A DNA stretch of 64,000 nt from an uncultured Lachnospiraceae bacterium. GTDB taxonomy: Bacteria; Bacillota; Clostridia; Lachnospirales; Lachnospiraceae. The notes under the pieces are model-generated. The model was not told the origin of the DNA and made no database searches. It saw only the letters and a list, made by a program, of their open reading frames with translations. Numbering within the stretch: position 1 is the stretch's first letter; each line of letters starts with the position of its first letter. Made by a program: the position numbers and the translations under genes. Below are positions 43,019 through 51,607 of this stretch, piece by piece. Location: contig CAJTKU010000001.1 of the NCBI GenBank assembly GCA_910577015.1, positions 124,001-188,000 on the forward strand. The letters are read 5' to 3'.

Positions 43019-43372
43019 TTATCCATGAGTAAAAGTATACGTGATTTCTTTAATAAAATCAAATGTATTTGGCGTATAATTTTCTTTCAGGTAATCGCAT
43101 ATGGTTTCCGTATTGATATTAAAATACGTTGTGTCGGTATAATCCATAATGACAAACAGGGAAAAAAGAAGGATGGCGGCCAAAATCCTGAATCCTGTCA
43201 TGGAAAGATTCTTTTGTGACGGCGGCGCCGCGTCCTTATCATACAGTGTGGCTTCATAACCCCGCCCGTATAAGATACTTTCCCGGTTCTTCAGGTTCAT
43301 CCGGTTTCTATTGTTGTCCTCCCTGATGGTTCGGATTAATTCCAGTCTTTTTTCTGCGGTAACGTCACTCAT
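43019..43372 (-). CDS. Single-pass membrane protein of unknown function
   Basis: A 117-residue protein. The N-terminal cytoplasmic part is charged (EKRLELIRTIREDNNRNRMN), one membrane segment is at about residues 67-84 (FRILAAILLFSLFVIMDY), and about 35 residues follow outside. I recognise no family. ATG 43372 has GGGGGA upstream. It lies between the his operon terminator and the radical-SAM gene. Confidence 0.65.
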   Translation of the reverse strand: MSDVTAEKRLELIRTIREDNNRNRMNLKNRESILYGRGYEATLYDKDAAPPSQKNLSMTGFRILAAILLFSLFVIMDYTDTTYFNINTETICDYLKENYTPNTFDFIKEITYTFTHG

Positions 43373-43404
43373 GCTATCCCCCATTTCTTAACTGATAATA
43401 TCAG

Positions 43405-43452
43405 AAACGGCAAGAAGTATACATAATATTCTTATGTAACCTCTTGCCGTTT
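43405..43452. terminator. Nested palindrome, terminator of the his operon
   Basis: The outer 11-bp stem is AAACGGCAAGA (43405-43415) and TCTTGCCGTTT (43442-43452). Inside it lies a second stem TACATAA (43420-43426) and TTATGTA (43432-43438). On the minus strand it is followed by a modest T-rich run. It lies 86 bases past hisIE. The inner part also resembles a Xer core (CATAA-N5-TTATG); see findings. Confidence 0.65.
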
Positions 43453-43537
43453 TACGCTTCTTCTTACTACAGTGTATGTCTATCTGTGGCCGCATATGTG
43501 GAAATCTTGTAATTCCCCATGCGGATGCCCTGCCGGA

Positions 43538-44824
43538 TTATCTTTTTGCAAGCTCATCCGTAATTTCCTGCCAGGTAATCTCTTTTTGCGCCATAAGAAC
43601 CATCATATGGTACAGAAAATCCGCAATCTCATACTTCACTTCGTTGGAATTTGTATTTTTGGAGGCTATAATAATTTCTGACGCCTCTTCCCCCAGCTTT
43701 TTCAGGATTTTGTCAATCCCTTTATCAAACAGGTAATTGGTATAAGAGCCTTCTTTAGGATGTAGTTTTCTGTCCTGTATGACTGCATAGACTTCTTCAA
43801 ACACTTTTAACGGATTACTGCACTCCTCATAATCCTTCTTCACTACCTCGTTAAAAAAGCATGACCTTGCCCCCGTATGACAGGCAGCGCCTATCTGGGA
43901 AACCCTTGCTAAAATCGTGTCCATGTCGCAATCCGCCGTAAGGGACTTGACATACTGGTAATGGCCGCTTGTGGCGCCTTTTAACCACAATTCCTGACGG
44001 CTCCTGCTGTAATATGTCATCTTACCCGTGCGAAGGGTATTTTCGTAGGCTTCCTCATTCATGTACGCCATCATCAGCACTTCAGAAGTAATATAATCCT
44101 GTACAATAACCGGCACCATACCGTCGGAATTTAACTTAAAGTCAGACCACTGATAAGAAGCCTCAAGGCTCTCCACCCGGATGCCGTTCTCCTTGCAAAT
44201 ATCCTTCAGAGCCAGAATCTCCCTGACATTCGTGTTGATGGTGTTGCCGGTTACCCCTGCGACGTTGTCATAGGCAAACACCTCCAGCAATTTGTTAAGC
44301 GCAAGCTGATTAATCTGGACCAGCACGGGAAGCGCGGTGACGGCAGCCGTTTCCCGTATCATGTGGGCATTCATCAGCAAAAGCATGGAAACATACTTTT
44401 CAAGCAGTTCTTTATGTTCCTCAACCAGATGATAATCATTGTAAGAGGCCATGATTTTATCTTTGCCGAACTTTAAGGATACTTCTTCCGTTATGGCCCT
44501 GTTCTCAGGCATGTCATAATCCAGCACCGCTTTTTTACAGCCGGCATAAAGCAGTTTCTTAATATCCTCCATTCTGCGCACATTGCCGGCGCCGTATACG
44601 TCCACCTCCACCGAAGCGCAGATTTCCTTGATAATGGCAAGCGCCTCCTCATGTTCAACGTCCCCTTCTGACATGTCGAATACAATCAAATCGTCTATAT
44701 TATTTTCACCGTAATATCTGGCAAGACGCACCGGGTCCGTGTCTACAATCGTCATATCCTTAAAATTGGTTACTGCATGGGCATGGTACAAATAAATGCA
44801 GGCAGTAAATTTCTTCGTATTCAT
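43538..44824 (-). CDS. hisI: HisIE with N-terminal HisA/HisF-like domain
   Basis: A bifunctional enzyme for steps 2 and 3 of histidine synthesis, 428 residues, about twice the usual HisIE. Residues 1-215 look like a HisA/HisF-type barrel (MTIVDTDPVRLARYYGENNI, VYGAGNVRRMEDIKKLLYAG). The catalytic Asp expected after strand 1 is replaced (ACIYLYHAH), so this half is probably inactive. Residues 225-330 are the HisI cyclohydrolase (TYYSRSRQELWLKGATSGH, DCDMDT, CHTGARSCF). Residues 338-428 are the HisE pyrophosphatase (LGEEASEIIIASKN). Last gene of hisZ-G-D-B-IE. Confidence 0.93.
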   Translation of the reverse strand: MNTKKFTACIYLYHAHAVTNFKDMTIVDTDPVRLARYYGENNIDDLIVFDMSEGDVEHEEALAIIKEICASVEVDVYGAGNVRRMEDIKKLLYAGCKKAVLDYDMPENRAITEEVSLKFGKDKIMASYNDYHLVEEHKELLEKYVSMLLLMNAHMIRETAAVTALPVLVQINQLALNKLLEVFAYDNVAGVTGNTINTNVREILALKDICKENGIRVESLEASYQWSDFKLNSDGMVPVIVQDYITSEVLMMAYMNEEAYENTLRTGKMTYYSRSRQELWLKGATSGHYQYVKSLTADCDMDTILARVSQIGAACHTGARSCFFNEVVKKDYEECSNPLKVFEEVYAVIQDRKLHPKEGSYTNYLFDKGIDKILKKLGEEASEIIIASKNTNSNEVKYEIADFLYHMMVLMAQKEITWQEITDELAKR

Positions 44825-44845
44825 GTTAATCTCCTTTGTAACAGC

Positions 44846-45433
44846 TCACAGGCTGCCTTTCGTGCTTAAAACATCCGTAATCCTCTCGTCCATGCTGACG
44901 GCCTCATCCAACGCCTTTGCAATTGCCTTGAACATGGCCTCCGCCATATGGTGGTTATTGACGCCGGAAAGCATTTTGATGTGCAGGTTCATGCCCGCGC
45001 TGTAGGAAACCGCATAGAAGAACTCACGAATCAGTTCCGTGTCCAGTTCCCCGATTCTTTCCGCCGTAAACTGACAGCTAAAGTCAAAATAGGGTCTGCC
45101 GCATAAATCCACTGCACACAGGCACAGGGCGTCATCCATGGGCAGGATAAAAGAGCCATACCGCCTAATGCCTTTTTTATCCCCCAACGCCTCCTTAATG
45201 GCGCTGCCGAGCACGATGCCGGTATCCTCCACCGTGTGATGGCTATCCACCTCAAGGTCTCCCTTCACCTCAAGGTCCAGGTCAAAAAAGCCATGACGGG
45301 AAAATCCCTCCAGCATATGGTCAAAAAAACCGATTCCTGTATTTATATTTCCTATTCCGCTTCCGTCCAGCAAAAGCTCCATCTTAATATCGGTTTCCTT
45401 CGTGGTACGGTTTACAATACTTCTTCGTGCCAT
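44846..45433 (-). CDS. hisB: Imidazoleglycerol-phosphate dehydratase
   Basis: A 195-residue monofunctional HisB (no phosphatase domain). The manganese-binding pairs are visible: GFFDHMLEGFSRHG, DSHHTVED, and GVNNHHMAEAMFKAIAKAL near the end. Step 6 of histidine synthesis. It lies 21 bases before hisIE and 3 bases after hisD. Confidence 0.97.
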   Translation of the reverse strand: MARRSIVNRTTKETDIKMELLLDGSGIGNINTGIGFFDHMLEGFSRHGFFDLDLEVKGDLEVDSHHTVEDTGIVLGSAIKEALGDKKGIRRYGSFILPMDDALCLCAVDLCGRPYFDFSCQFTAERIGELDTELIREFFYAVSYSAGMNLHIKMLSGVNNHHMAEAMFKAIAKALDEAVSMDERITDVLSTKGSL

Positions 45434-45436
45434 ACT

Positions 45437-46732
45437 TTAACTCCTTTCAAAACGGACTTTAACGGAATTTGCATGCGCCGTAAGCCCTTCGCTTTCCGCA
45501 AATGCCTCAATATCCTTATGTGCTTTCTCAAGCGCCTCCCTGGAGTAGGAAATGATACTGGACTTTTTCAGGAAGTCATCCACGTTAAGGGGCGAAAAAA
45601 ACTTCGCCGTGCCATTGGTGGGAAGAATATGGTTGGGTCCTGCAAAATAATCCCCAAGTGGCTCTGAAGAATACTCACCAAGGAAAATAGCCCCCGCATT
45701 CTTAATCTTTGTCATGGTATCAAAGGGGTTTTTCGTTAAAATCTCAAGGTGTTCGGAAGCAATCTCATTGGCCGCGTCAACAGCCTCCTCCATATCCCGG
45801 GCAATCAAAATGTATCCGTAATTATCCAAAGACTTCTGTATGATTTCCTTCCTTGACAGTTCATTGGTAAAAATGGCTGCCTGTTCGGACACTTTTTCTG
45901 CCAGTTTTCTTGAAGTGGTAATCAATATTGCCGAAGCCAGTTCGTCATGCTCCGCCTGGGACAGCAAATCAGCCGCCACATACCGGGGATTTGCCGTCTC
46001 ATCGGCAATTACAAGGATTTCACTGGGGCCGGCCACGGAATCAATGCTGACATGCCCATAGACCGCCTTTTTGGCAAGGGCGACAAAAATATTGCCCGGC
46101 CCGGTAATCTTATCCACCCTGGGGATGGAACGCGTGCCAAACGCCATGGCTGCAATTGCCTGCGCGCCGCCTACTTTGAAAATCATGTCCGCTCCTGCAA
46201 TGTCAGCCGCCACCAGCGTCCCCGGATTGACCTTTCCCTCCCTGCTGCAGGGTGTTGTCATGATAATCCGGTTTACGCCCGCCACCTTTGCCGGAATAAT
46301 ATTCATCAGCACGCTGCTGGGATAAGCGGCTTTCCCGCCCGGCACATAGACGCCCGCCTTATCAATCGGAGTCACCCTCTGTCCTAAGATGGAGCCGTCC
46401 GGCCTTGCGTCAAACCAACTGTTGCGGAGCTGTTTTGCATGAAACTCACGGATATTTCCGGCTGCCCTTCTGTAAACGTCAACCAGCTCTTTGTCAATCT
46501 GTCCGTAAGCCTCTTCTATCTCCTCTTTTGTCACCCGGATATTATCAGCATTCAAATCAAAATTGTCAAACTTTTTTGTATAGGCAAATACCGCTTCATC
46601 CCCGTCTGCCTTAACGCTTTCCACAATCTCCGAAACCGTCTTTTCATACTGTCCGTAGTTGGACGGGCTTCTTTTTAACAGGTCCGTTAAAATATCTTTT
46701 TTGGTTTCCTTAGTCAGTTCAATAATTCTCAT
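45437..46732 (-). CDS. hisD: Histidinol dehydrogenase
   Basis: A 431-residue zinc-dependent NAD enzyme catalysing the last two oxidations to histidine. Motifs include YVPGGKAAYPSSVLMNIIPA, DSVAGPSEILVIADE, LLSQAEHDELASAILIT and SEHLEILT with zinc and catalytic His. Normal length. It lies between hisG and hisB in the operon. Confidence 0.97.
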   Translation of the reverse strand: MRIIELTKETKKDILTDLLKRSPSNYGQYEKTVSEIVESVKADGDEAVFAYTKKFDNFDLNADNIRVTKEEIEEAYGQIDKELVDVYRRAAGNIREFHAKQLRNSWFDARPDGSILGQRVTPIDKAGVYVPGGKAAYPSSVLMNIIPAKVAGVNRIIMTTPCSREGKVNPGTLVAADIAGADMIFKVGGAQAIAAMAFGTRSIPRVDKITGPGNIFVALAKKAVYGHVSIDSVAGPSEILVIADETANPRYVAADLLSQAEHDELASAILITTSRKLAEKVSEQAAIFTNELSRKEIIQKSLDNYGYILIARDMEEAVDAANEIASEHLEILTKNPFDTMTKIKNAGAIFLGEYSSEPLGDYFAGPNHILPTNGTAKFFSPLNVDDFLKKSSIISYSREALEKAHKDIEAFAESEGLTAHANSVKVRFERS

Positions 46733-46758
46733 AAGCTTCCTTCTTTCTGTTTCTTACA

Positions 46759-47409
46759 CTATTTTTTTAACGCACCCTTAAGGGCGTTTATCAAATGGGA
46801 AATCCGTTCTTTTTCCATCTGCATACTGACCTGATTGACAATCATGCACGCTGACAGGGGACAAATTTCCTCCAATACTTCCAGCCCGTTTTCCCGAAGG
46901 GTGGAACCTGTTTCCACAATATCCACAATGACATCGGAAAGCTCCACTAACGGTCCCAATTCCACCGAACCGTTCAGTTTGATGATGTCTACGGTCTGAT
47001 GCTTTTTATTATAAAAATAATCCTTTGCAATATTGGGATACTTGCTGGCAACACGGATGCGCTCATGGTGCATCAGCAGCTCCTTTGCCTTTTCGGGACC
47101 GCACACGCACATGCGGCATTTTCCGAAACCCAAGTCCAATACTTCATAGACCCTTCTGTTTTCTTCCAATATGGTATCCTTGCCCACGATACCCACATCC
47201 GCCGCCCCATACTCCACATAAGTCGGGACATCCGGTCCTTTTGCCAGAAAAAACCTGAGTTTTAACTTTTCATTTACAAATATCAGTTTCCGGGATTCCT
47301 TATCCTTCATTTCCTCACAGGTAATCCCGATTTTTTCAAATAATTCCAGCGTTTTCTTTGCAAGCCTGCCTTTTCCCAGCGCAAAGGTCAAATACCTGTC
47401 CGTGCTCAT
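46759..47409 (-). CDS. hisG: ATP phosphoribosyltransferase catalytic subunit, short form
   Basis: The first and regulated step of histidine synthesis. At 216 residues this is the short HisG that lacks the C-terminal histidine-binding domain and works with HisZ. Motifs: FALGKGRLAKKTLELFEKIG, DVGIVGKDTI, and the PRPP site region VDIVETGSTLRENGL. Its ATG overlaps the hisZ stop by 4 bases. Confidence 0.97.
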   Translation of the reverse strand: MSTDRYLTFALGKGRLAKKTLELFEKIGITCEEMKDKESRKLIFVNEKLKLRFFLAKGPDVPTYVEYGAADVGIVGKDTILEENRRVYEVLDLGFGKCRMCVCGPEKAKELLMHHERIRVASKYPNIAKDYFYNKKHQTVDIIKLNGSVELGPLVELSDVIVDIVETGSTLRENGLEVLEEICPLSACMIVNQVSMQMEKERISHLINALKGALKK

Positions 47410-48527
47410 ACCTGACTTTCCTTTCTGATTAACTCCACTGCAATGCCATCCTTCCGCATCTGCTGCGCCTGTTTCAACACTTCGGCATAATCCTTTTCGC
47501 CGTATGTAAGTACCTTTTTCGGCTCTGGCAGGTGAACCTCAACCTTTTGCCGGGAAAGCGCTTCCAGAATGTCGTCCACTACCGCCGCAAAACCGATGGC
47601 CGGCGCCTCCTTTCCAAAATGGTGCAGCAAAGAATCGTACCGCCCGCCTTTTGCAATGGCATCCCCGATGCCGTATGTATACGCTTTAAAGATAATGCCG
47701 GTGTAATACCGGTACTTGCTCAACATCCCCAAATCAAAAGAAACATAGCCCTCCACACCGTAAAGGGATAACACCTGATACAACTTCTCAAGGTGTTCCA
47801 CCGCCTTTAAGGACCTTTCATTATGTACTGCCTTTTTGGCATTTTTCAAGTCTTCCACACTGCCGAACATATCCGTGGTCGTCAGAAGCAGATGCCGTTT
47901 TTCCTCAGGCACGCCCGCTACCATCAGGATATCCTCCGCCGCATAATAATTTTTGGCGGAAATACACTCCCGCAAAGTAAGCTCTGTTTCCTCACTGATG
48001 CCCGCTTCCTCACAAAGCCCTTTAAAGTATTCCACCTGTCCGATACTGACCTGAAAATGGGAAAGTCCGGCATTTTGCAGGGATTCAATCACAAGGCTGA
48101 TGATTTCCGCATCCGCCTCCACGGACGCATCCCCGACCAGTTCCGCCCCAATCTGGGTAACCTCCCTCCACTTTCCCTGCAATTGGGAAGTGTTTAAAAA
48201 AGCGCTGCCTATATAGCAGAAACGCAGGGGCGTATTGTCATCGCAAAAATATTTAGCGGCACATCTGGCAATAGAAGGCGTAAAATCCGGCCTTAATACC
48301 AGCGTATCCCCCTCCTTGTCAAAGAACTTGTATAAGTCCTTTGAAGGGGTGGTGCCTATCTCCCTGGAAAAAACATCAAAGTATTCAAAGACGGGCGTCT
48401 GGATATCCTCATACCCAAACGAAACCAGCTTTGTTCTGATTCTGTCCTCCACAGTCAGTTTTCTGGCATATTCCCTGCCGTAAATATCCCGTACGCCGTC
48501 CGGCGTATGCAGTAAATTTCTATTCAT
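47406..48527 (-). CDS. hisZ: ATP phosphoribosyltransferase regulatory subunit HisZ
   Basis: A 373-residue HisRS-like protein without aminoacylation function that gives histidine feedback control to short HisG. Class II synthetase-like motifs are present (TPSKDLYKFFDKEGDTLVLR-type motif 2, GGRYDSLLHHFG motif 3), and the C-terminal anticodon domain is missing or reduced. First gene of the operon, starting ATG 48527. The ribosome-binding site is AGGA with an AT-rich spacer. Confidence 0.94.
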   Translation of the reverse strand: MNRNLLHTPDGVRDIYGREYARKLTVEDRIRTKLVSFGYEDIQTPVFEYFDVFSREIGTTPSKDLYKFFDKEGDTLVLRPDFTPSIARCAAKYFCDDNTPLRFCYIGSAFLNTSQLQGKWREVTQIGAELVGDASVEADAEIISLVIESLQNAGLSHFQVSIGQVEYFKGLCEEAGISEETELTLRECISAKNYYAAEDILMVAGVPEEKRHLLLTTTDMFGSVEDLKNAKKAVHNERSLKAVEHLEKLYQVLSLYGVEGYVSFDLGMLSKYRYYTGIIFKAYTYGIGDAIAKGGRYDSLLHHFGKEAPAIGFAAVVDDILEALSRQKVEVHLPEPKKVLTYGEKDYAEVLKQAQQMRKDGIAVELIRKESQV

Positions 48528-48568
48528 AAATTTTAATCCTTCCGATGCCTTGGCTTTATCACGTCAAC

Positions 48569-48594
48569 GTGCTAACATGCTATCATATTAGCAC
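48569..48594. promoter_or_regulatory. Candidate operator of the his operon
   Basis: A 26-base imperfect palindrome with perfect 7-base arms (GTGCTAA and TTAGCAC on both strands) and a mostly symmetric centre. It lies from about +8 to +33 of the predicted transcript, downstream of the -10. In other Firmicutes, his genes are controlled by the TrpR-like HisR (YerC) or a T-box. No T-box fits in this 74-base leader, so a repressor site is likelier (inference). Confidence 0.65.
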
Positions 48595-48608
48595 AAGAAA
48601 CTATTGCC

Positions 48609-48637
48609 AGTATACCCAAATAACCGGCTCCTGTCAA
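48609..48637 (-). promoter_or_regulatory. Promoter of the his operon
   Basis: On the minus strand a consensus TTGACA (48637-48632), a 17-base spacer and TATACT (48614-48609). The -35 overlaps the stop region of recU. Confidence 0.88.
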
Positions 48638-49167
48638 GCCCTGTCCTCCAAATCTTTCTTCAGGACTTCCAGATACGGAACCAGCACCCCGTTTTTTCTG
48701 GGAATCTGATATTCCGGATTTAATTCCTCATAACGGAAGCTTTTTCTCCCGCCTTCCTTCGCCCTGTCCCAGAAGTAACGGAGCATCTCATAGGGAAGAT
48801 AGTACAATATATCCTTGGCCGTATAATAAATCAGAAAAAAAGCAATACCGCCCTGTTTTTCAAACTGCTCCATAAACTTTACCTGATGTTCATGGATATT
48901 CTGAATGGAAAAGGTATCAACGGCACACTCCTTGGCGTCAAAGCAGACGGGAATCCCCTGCACAACGCCGATATAATCGACAGTACTTTTCTGCTCGAAA
49001 TAAGCCAGCGTAATCTGGCGGTGTTCCTTGTCCATTTTAATGGGCGTAATCGGCGTAGGTATTTTCTGTATCAGGGCCAGTCCGCTTTCAGCGTACTTTT
49101 CATTTGTCCTGTTAATCAGTTCCTCCAGTGTGGAGCCCCTTAAGCCCCTGGAATTCCACGTTGCCAT
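48634..49167 (-). CDS. recU: Holliday junction resolvase RecU
   Basis: A 177-residue Firmicutes junction resolvase. The start MATWNSRGLRGSTLEELINR follows the family pattern (N-x-x-G-x-x-LEE-INRTN). The nuclease core contains STVDYIGVVQGIPVCFDAKE with the metal-binding Asp and Glu-Lys. The conserved N-terminus fixes the start at 49167, which makes a 56-base overlap with the preceding pseudouridine synthase gene. Confidence 0.94.
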   Translation of the reverse strand: MATWNSRGLRGSTLEELINRTNEKYAESGLALIQKIPTPITPIKMDKEHRQITLAYFEQKSTVDYIGVVQGIPVCFDAKECAVDTFSIQNIHEHQVKFMEQFEKQGGIAFFLIYYTAKDILYYLPYEMLRYFWDRAKEGGRKSFRYEELNPEYQIPRKNGVLVPYLEVLKKDLEDRA

Positions 49168-50143
49168 ATGTTAAAACCTCTCCAAATACCGGCGGCAGTC
49201 CCGCCGTAATTGTTTTTCCGCTTATCGTTGAAAAAGGCTCTTCCAGACCGGGAAACTCTACCCGGCAGGCGTGTAAAAGCTGATGCTTCACATGGCACTT
49301 TTTCCGGTATTTTTCATTCCACTCCCTGTCGCCATACTTTGCATCCCCTAAAATGGGATGATGGATGCCTGCCATATGGGCGCGAATCTGGTGTGTTTTG
49401 CCTGTTACCAGCCTGATTTCCAAAAGGGTAAAGTCCTTCCCTGCCGTAAGCGGTCTGTAAATTGTTTTTGCCACAACGGCGTCTTTTCCGCGTCCAATCC
49501 TGACACGGTTATTTTTTTCATCCTTTTCCAGAAAGCCCGTGATTTCCCCGGCTTTTTCCACATGCCCTTTCACAATTGCCATATAATACTTGCCCATGCT
49601 TCTTTCCCGCATAAGCCGGCTTAACATCTGGCTTCCCGAAAGGCTTATCCCGCAAAGCACAAGCCCGCTGGTATTTCTGTCGAGCCTGTTGGAAACAGAG
49701 GGCTTAAAAGTGTTCAGAATGTTTTCAGAAATTTTCCCGGTCTCCAAAAGATAACCGAGCATCCATTCATTCAGGGAAAAATCCCTGCTATCCGCTTTTT
49801 GTGTGAGAATCCCCGCCGGTTTGTTTAAGATTAATATATAATTATCCTCATAAACAATCTCAATGCCCTTAAGCGCATGATAAGCGTCCTTATATTCTGA
49901 AAGCAGGGTCTGTTCCGCCGTCCTTTTCGTAAACTGCAAGAAGGTTTCTTCTGAAAAGAAAAAAGATACGATATCTCCTTCCTCCAGCATTTCTTTTCCT
50001 TCCGCTTTTTTTCCGTTCAGGACTATGTTTTTCTTGCGCAGCATCTTATACAGGAAGCTGTTTTGCGCCTCAGGCATAAATTTGTGAAGAAATTTATCCA
50101 GCCGCTGTCCGGATTCATAAAATCCAATCTGATATGTCTGCAT
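49112..50143 (-). CDS. RluA-family pseudouridine synthase
   Basis: A 343-residue enzyme. It has an N-terminal S4 domain (GQRLDKFLHKFMPEAQNSFL) and the catalytic domain with VSNRLDRNTSGLVLCG holding the catalytic Asp, then LVTGKTHQIRAHMAGI. The last ~18 residues are translated from the start of recU in another frame. The target uridine is unknown; it is a second RluA-type paralog besides the one at 24.6 kb. Confidence 0.92.
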   Translation of the reverse strand: MQTYQIGFYESGQRLDKFLHKFMPEAQNSFLYKMLRKKNIVLNGKKAEGKEMLEEGDIVSFFFSEETFLQFTKRTAEQTLLSEYKDAYHALKGIEIVYEDNYILILNKPAGILTQKADSRDFSLNEWMLGYLLETGKISENILNTFKPSVSNRLDRNTSGLVLCGISLSGSQMLSRLMRERSMGKYYMAIVKGHVEKAGEITGFLEKDEKNNRVRIGRGKDAVVAKTIYRPLTAGKDFTLLEIRLVTGKTHQIRAHMAGIHHPILGDAKYGDREWNEKYRKKCHVKHQLLHACRVEFPGLEEPFSTISGKTITAGLPPVFGEVLTYGNVEFQGLKGLHTGGTD

Positions 50144-50159
50144 ATAAATGCCCGCCTTT

Positions 50160-50744
50160 TTATAATGCGATGCTTTTCAGCGTATTCAGAATCCCTGCTG
50201 AAAGAGCCTGTTTTGCCTCAAGCTGTTTTAACTGCTCCAGACGGTTGGCATACTGTGTCAAGTCTTTATACAGCTTCACTGTAACATTGGTAAAATTATC
50301 CACCTTCAGGCAGGTATCCAGATGCTTTGCACAGTCTGCTTCCGAGACCTTGCCGGAAGGCATATACCCTGCCACCGTGTTCCCGCGCACTGCCAGATGC
50401 AGAACGGGATATGTTTTTTCCCTGGAAGTGAAAATCATGTCGTAAAGGCACAGAAGGCCTTCAGAATGATTCTCAACCTCATCCGCCTCCTTTTCAGAAA
50501 GACTGTGATACTTACAATACATAATGGTTTCCACAAGGCTTTTGCTTGCAGGAAGACAACCTAACACAGCAACAATCGTCAAAAGGTTGTTGCGGGTACC
50601 CGTGGTAATCCAGCCCGCCGCAAACAGGGAAAACGATATCAAAAAATAGATGGCAGTACGCGCCACTTCATATTTTTTCTGACTGTTCAGGTAATTTCTC
50701 ATCCCCTTAACCCCTGATGTGGTAAATAAACGCTTTAAGTCCAT
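50160..50744 (-). CDS. Membrane protein of unknown function, two TM segments
   Basis: A 194-residue protein. After a charged N-terminus (about 28 residues) come two adjacent membrane segments (about 29-45 and 55-68). A soluble C-terminal domain of about 120 residues follows, with VLHLAVRGNTVAGYMPSGKV and a helical end. I do not recognise the family. It lies 16 bases upstream of the RluA-type gene, in the same direction, and may be co-transcribed. Confidence 0.75.
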   Translation of the reverse strand: MDLKRLFTTSGVKGMRNYLNSQKKYEVARTAIYFLISFSLFAAGWITTGTRNNLLTIVAVLGCLPASKSLVETIMYCKYHSLSEKEADEVENHSEGLLCLYDMIFTSREKTYPVLHLAVRGNTVAGYMPSGKVSEADCAKHLDTCLKVDNFTNVTVKLYKDLTQYANRLEQLKQLEAKQALSAGILNTLKSIAL

Positions 50745-50777
50745 AATCCTTAATCCTTTTTCTCAAACAAAGTAATC

Positions 50778-51554
50778 TTACTGCTCCATATACTTAAAAA
50801 ACTGCATGATGGCAAGGATGGCCTCCTGCGGGCAAAGCTTTGCGGCAAGCAAAAATGCCTTCATGGGAATGCCGGGCACTGCCATCGGACGTTTCCGGTA
50901 GGAAGCCTTAAGTGCCTCTTCAACACACTTTGCGGCGGATATCATAGTCAGCTTCTTCACCGCAAGCGTAGTTCCGTACTGCTCTGCAATACTGAAAAAC
51001 TCCGTATTGACAGGACCGGGACACACTGCCGTCACATAAATGCCATAGCAGGAAAGTTCTTTGTTTAAAGCCCGTGAAAAGCTGAGTACATAGGATTTGG
51101 TAGCTGCATAAACGGCAAAATCCGGCTGCGGGACAAAAGCGGCGCTGGAAGCCATCTGAATGATGCGGCTGCCCCGTGCCATATACGGCAGGACAATATA
51201 AGTCATTTTTGTCAACGCTTCACAGTTCACCTGCAGCATACCAAGCTGCTCTTCAAGGGACAACTCTTCAAAGGCCCCCATCAGTCCATATCCGGCTGCG
51301 TTTATCAGCATACGGACGGTGACGTTGGATTCCTCCAAAAGCATTTCAAAATCATCCATGGCATACTCATCCGTAAGGTCCATCATAATCAGTCTGGTAT
51401 TATGCTCCATCACGCGCGCCACTTCTAAAAGCCTGTCCTCCCTGCGCGCTATCATCCAGATTTCATCAATATTGGAGAACGCCGTGTCAATCTGCAGTGC
51501 AAATTCCTGTCCGATGCCGGAGGAGGCACCTGTAATGATAATAATATTCTTCAT
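50778..51554 (-). CDS. Short-chain dehydrogenase/reductase
   Basis: A 258-residue classical SDR. The cofactor motif TGASSGIGQEFA is at about residues 8-19, followed by INAAGYG (NNAG equivalent), catalytic Ser in MASSAAFVPQ and the YAATKSYVLSF motif with Tyr and Lys. The substrate is unknown. ATG 51554 is preferred (AGGAAA upstream). A hydrophobic C-terminus may associate with the membrane. Confidence 0.9.
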   Translation of the reverse strand: MKNIIIITGASSGIGQEFALQIDTAFSNIDEIWMIARREDRLLEVARVMEHNTRLIMMDLTDEYAMDDFEMLLEESNVTVRMLINAAGYGLMGAFEELSLEEQLGMLQVNCEALTKMTYIVLPYMARGSRIIQMASSAAFVPQPDFAVYAATKSYVLSFSRALNKELSCYGIYVTAVCPGPVNTEFFSIAEQYGTTLAVKKLTMISAAKCVEEALKASYRKRPMAVPGIPMKAFLLAAKLCPQEAILAIMQFFKYMEQ

Positions 51555-51607
51555 ACTTTTCCTCATTTCTGCGCTGCTTTTTGCGCATTATTTTATTCTA
51601 CATTCTT

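Noticed and set aside
48528..48633. T-box riboswitch for the his operon
   Set aside because: The predicted leader is only about 75 bases and has neither a specifier loop nor a TGGNACC antiterminator sequence.
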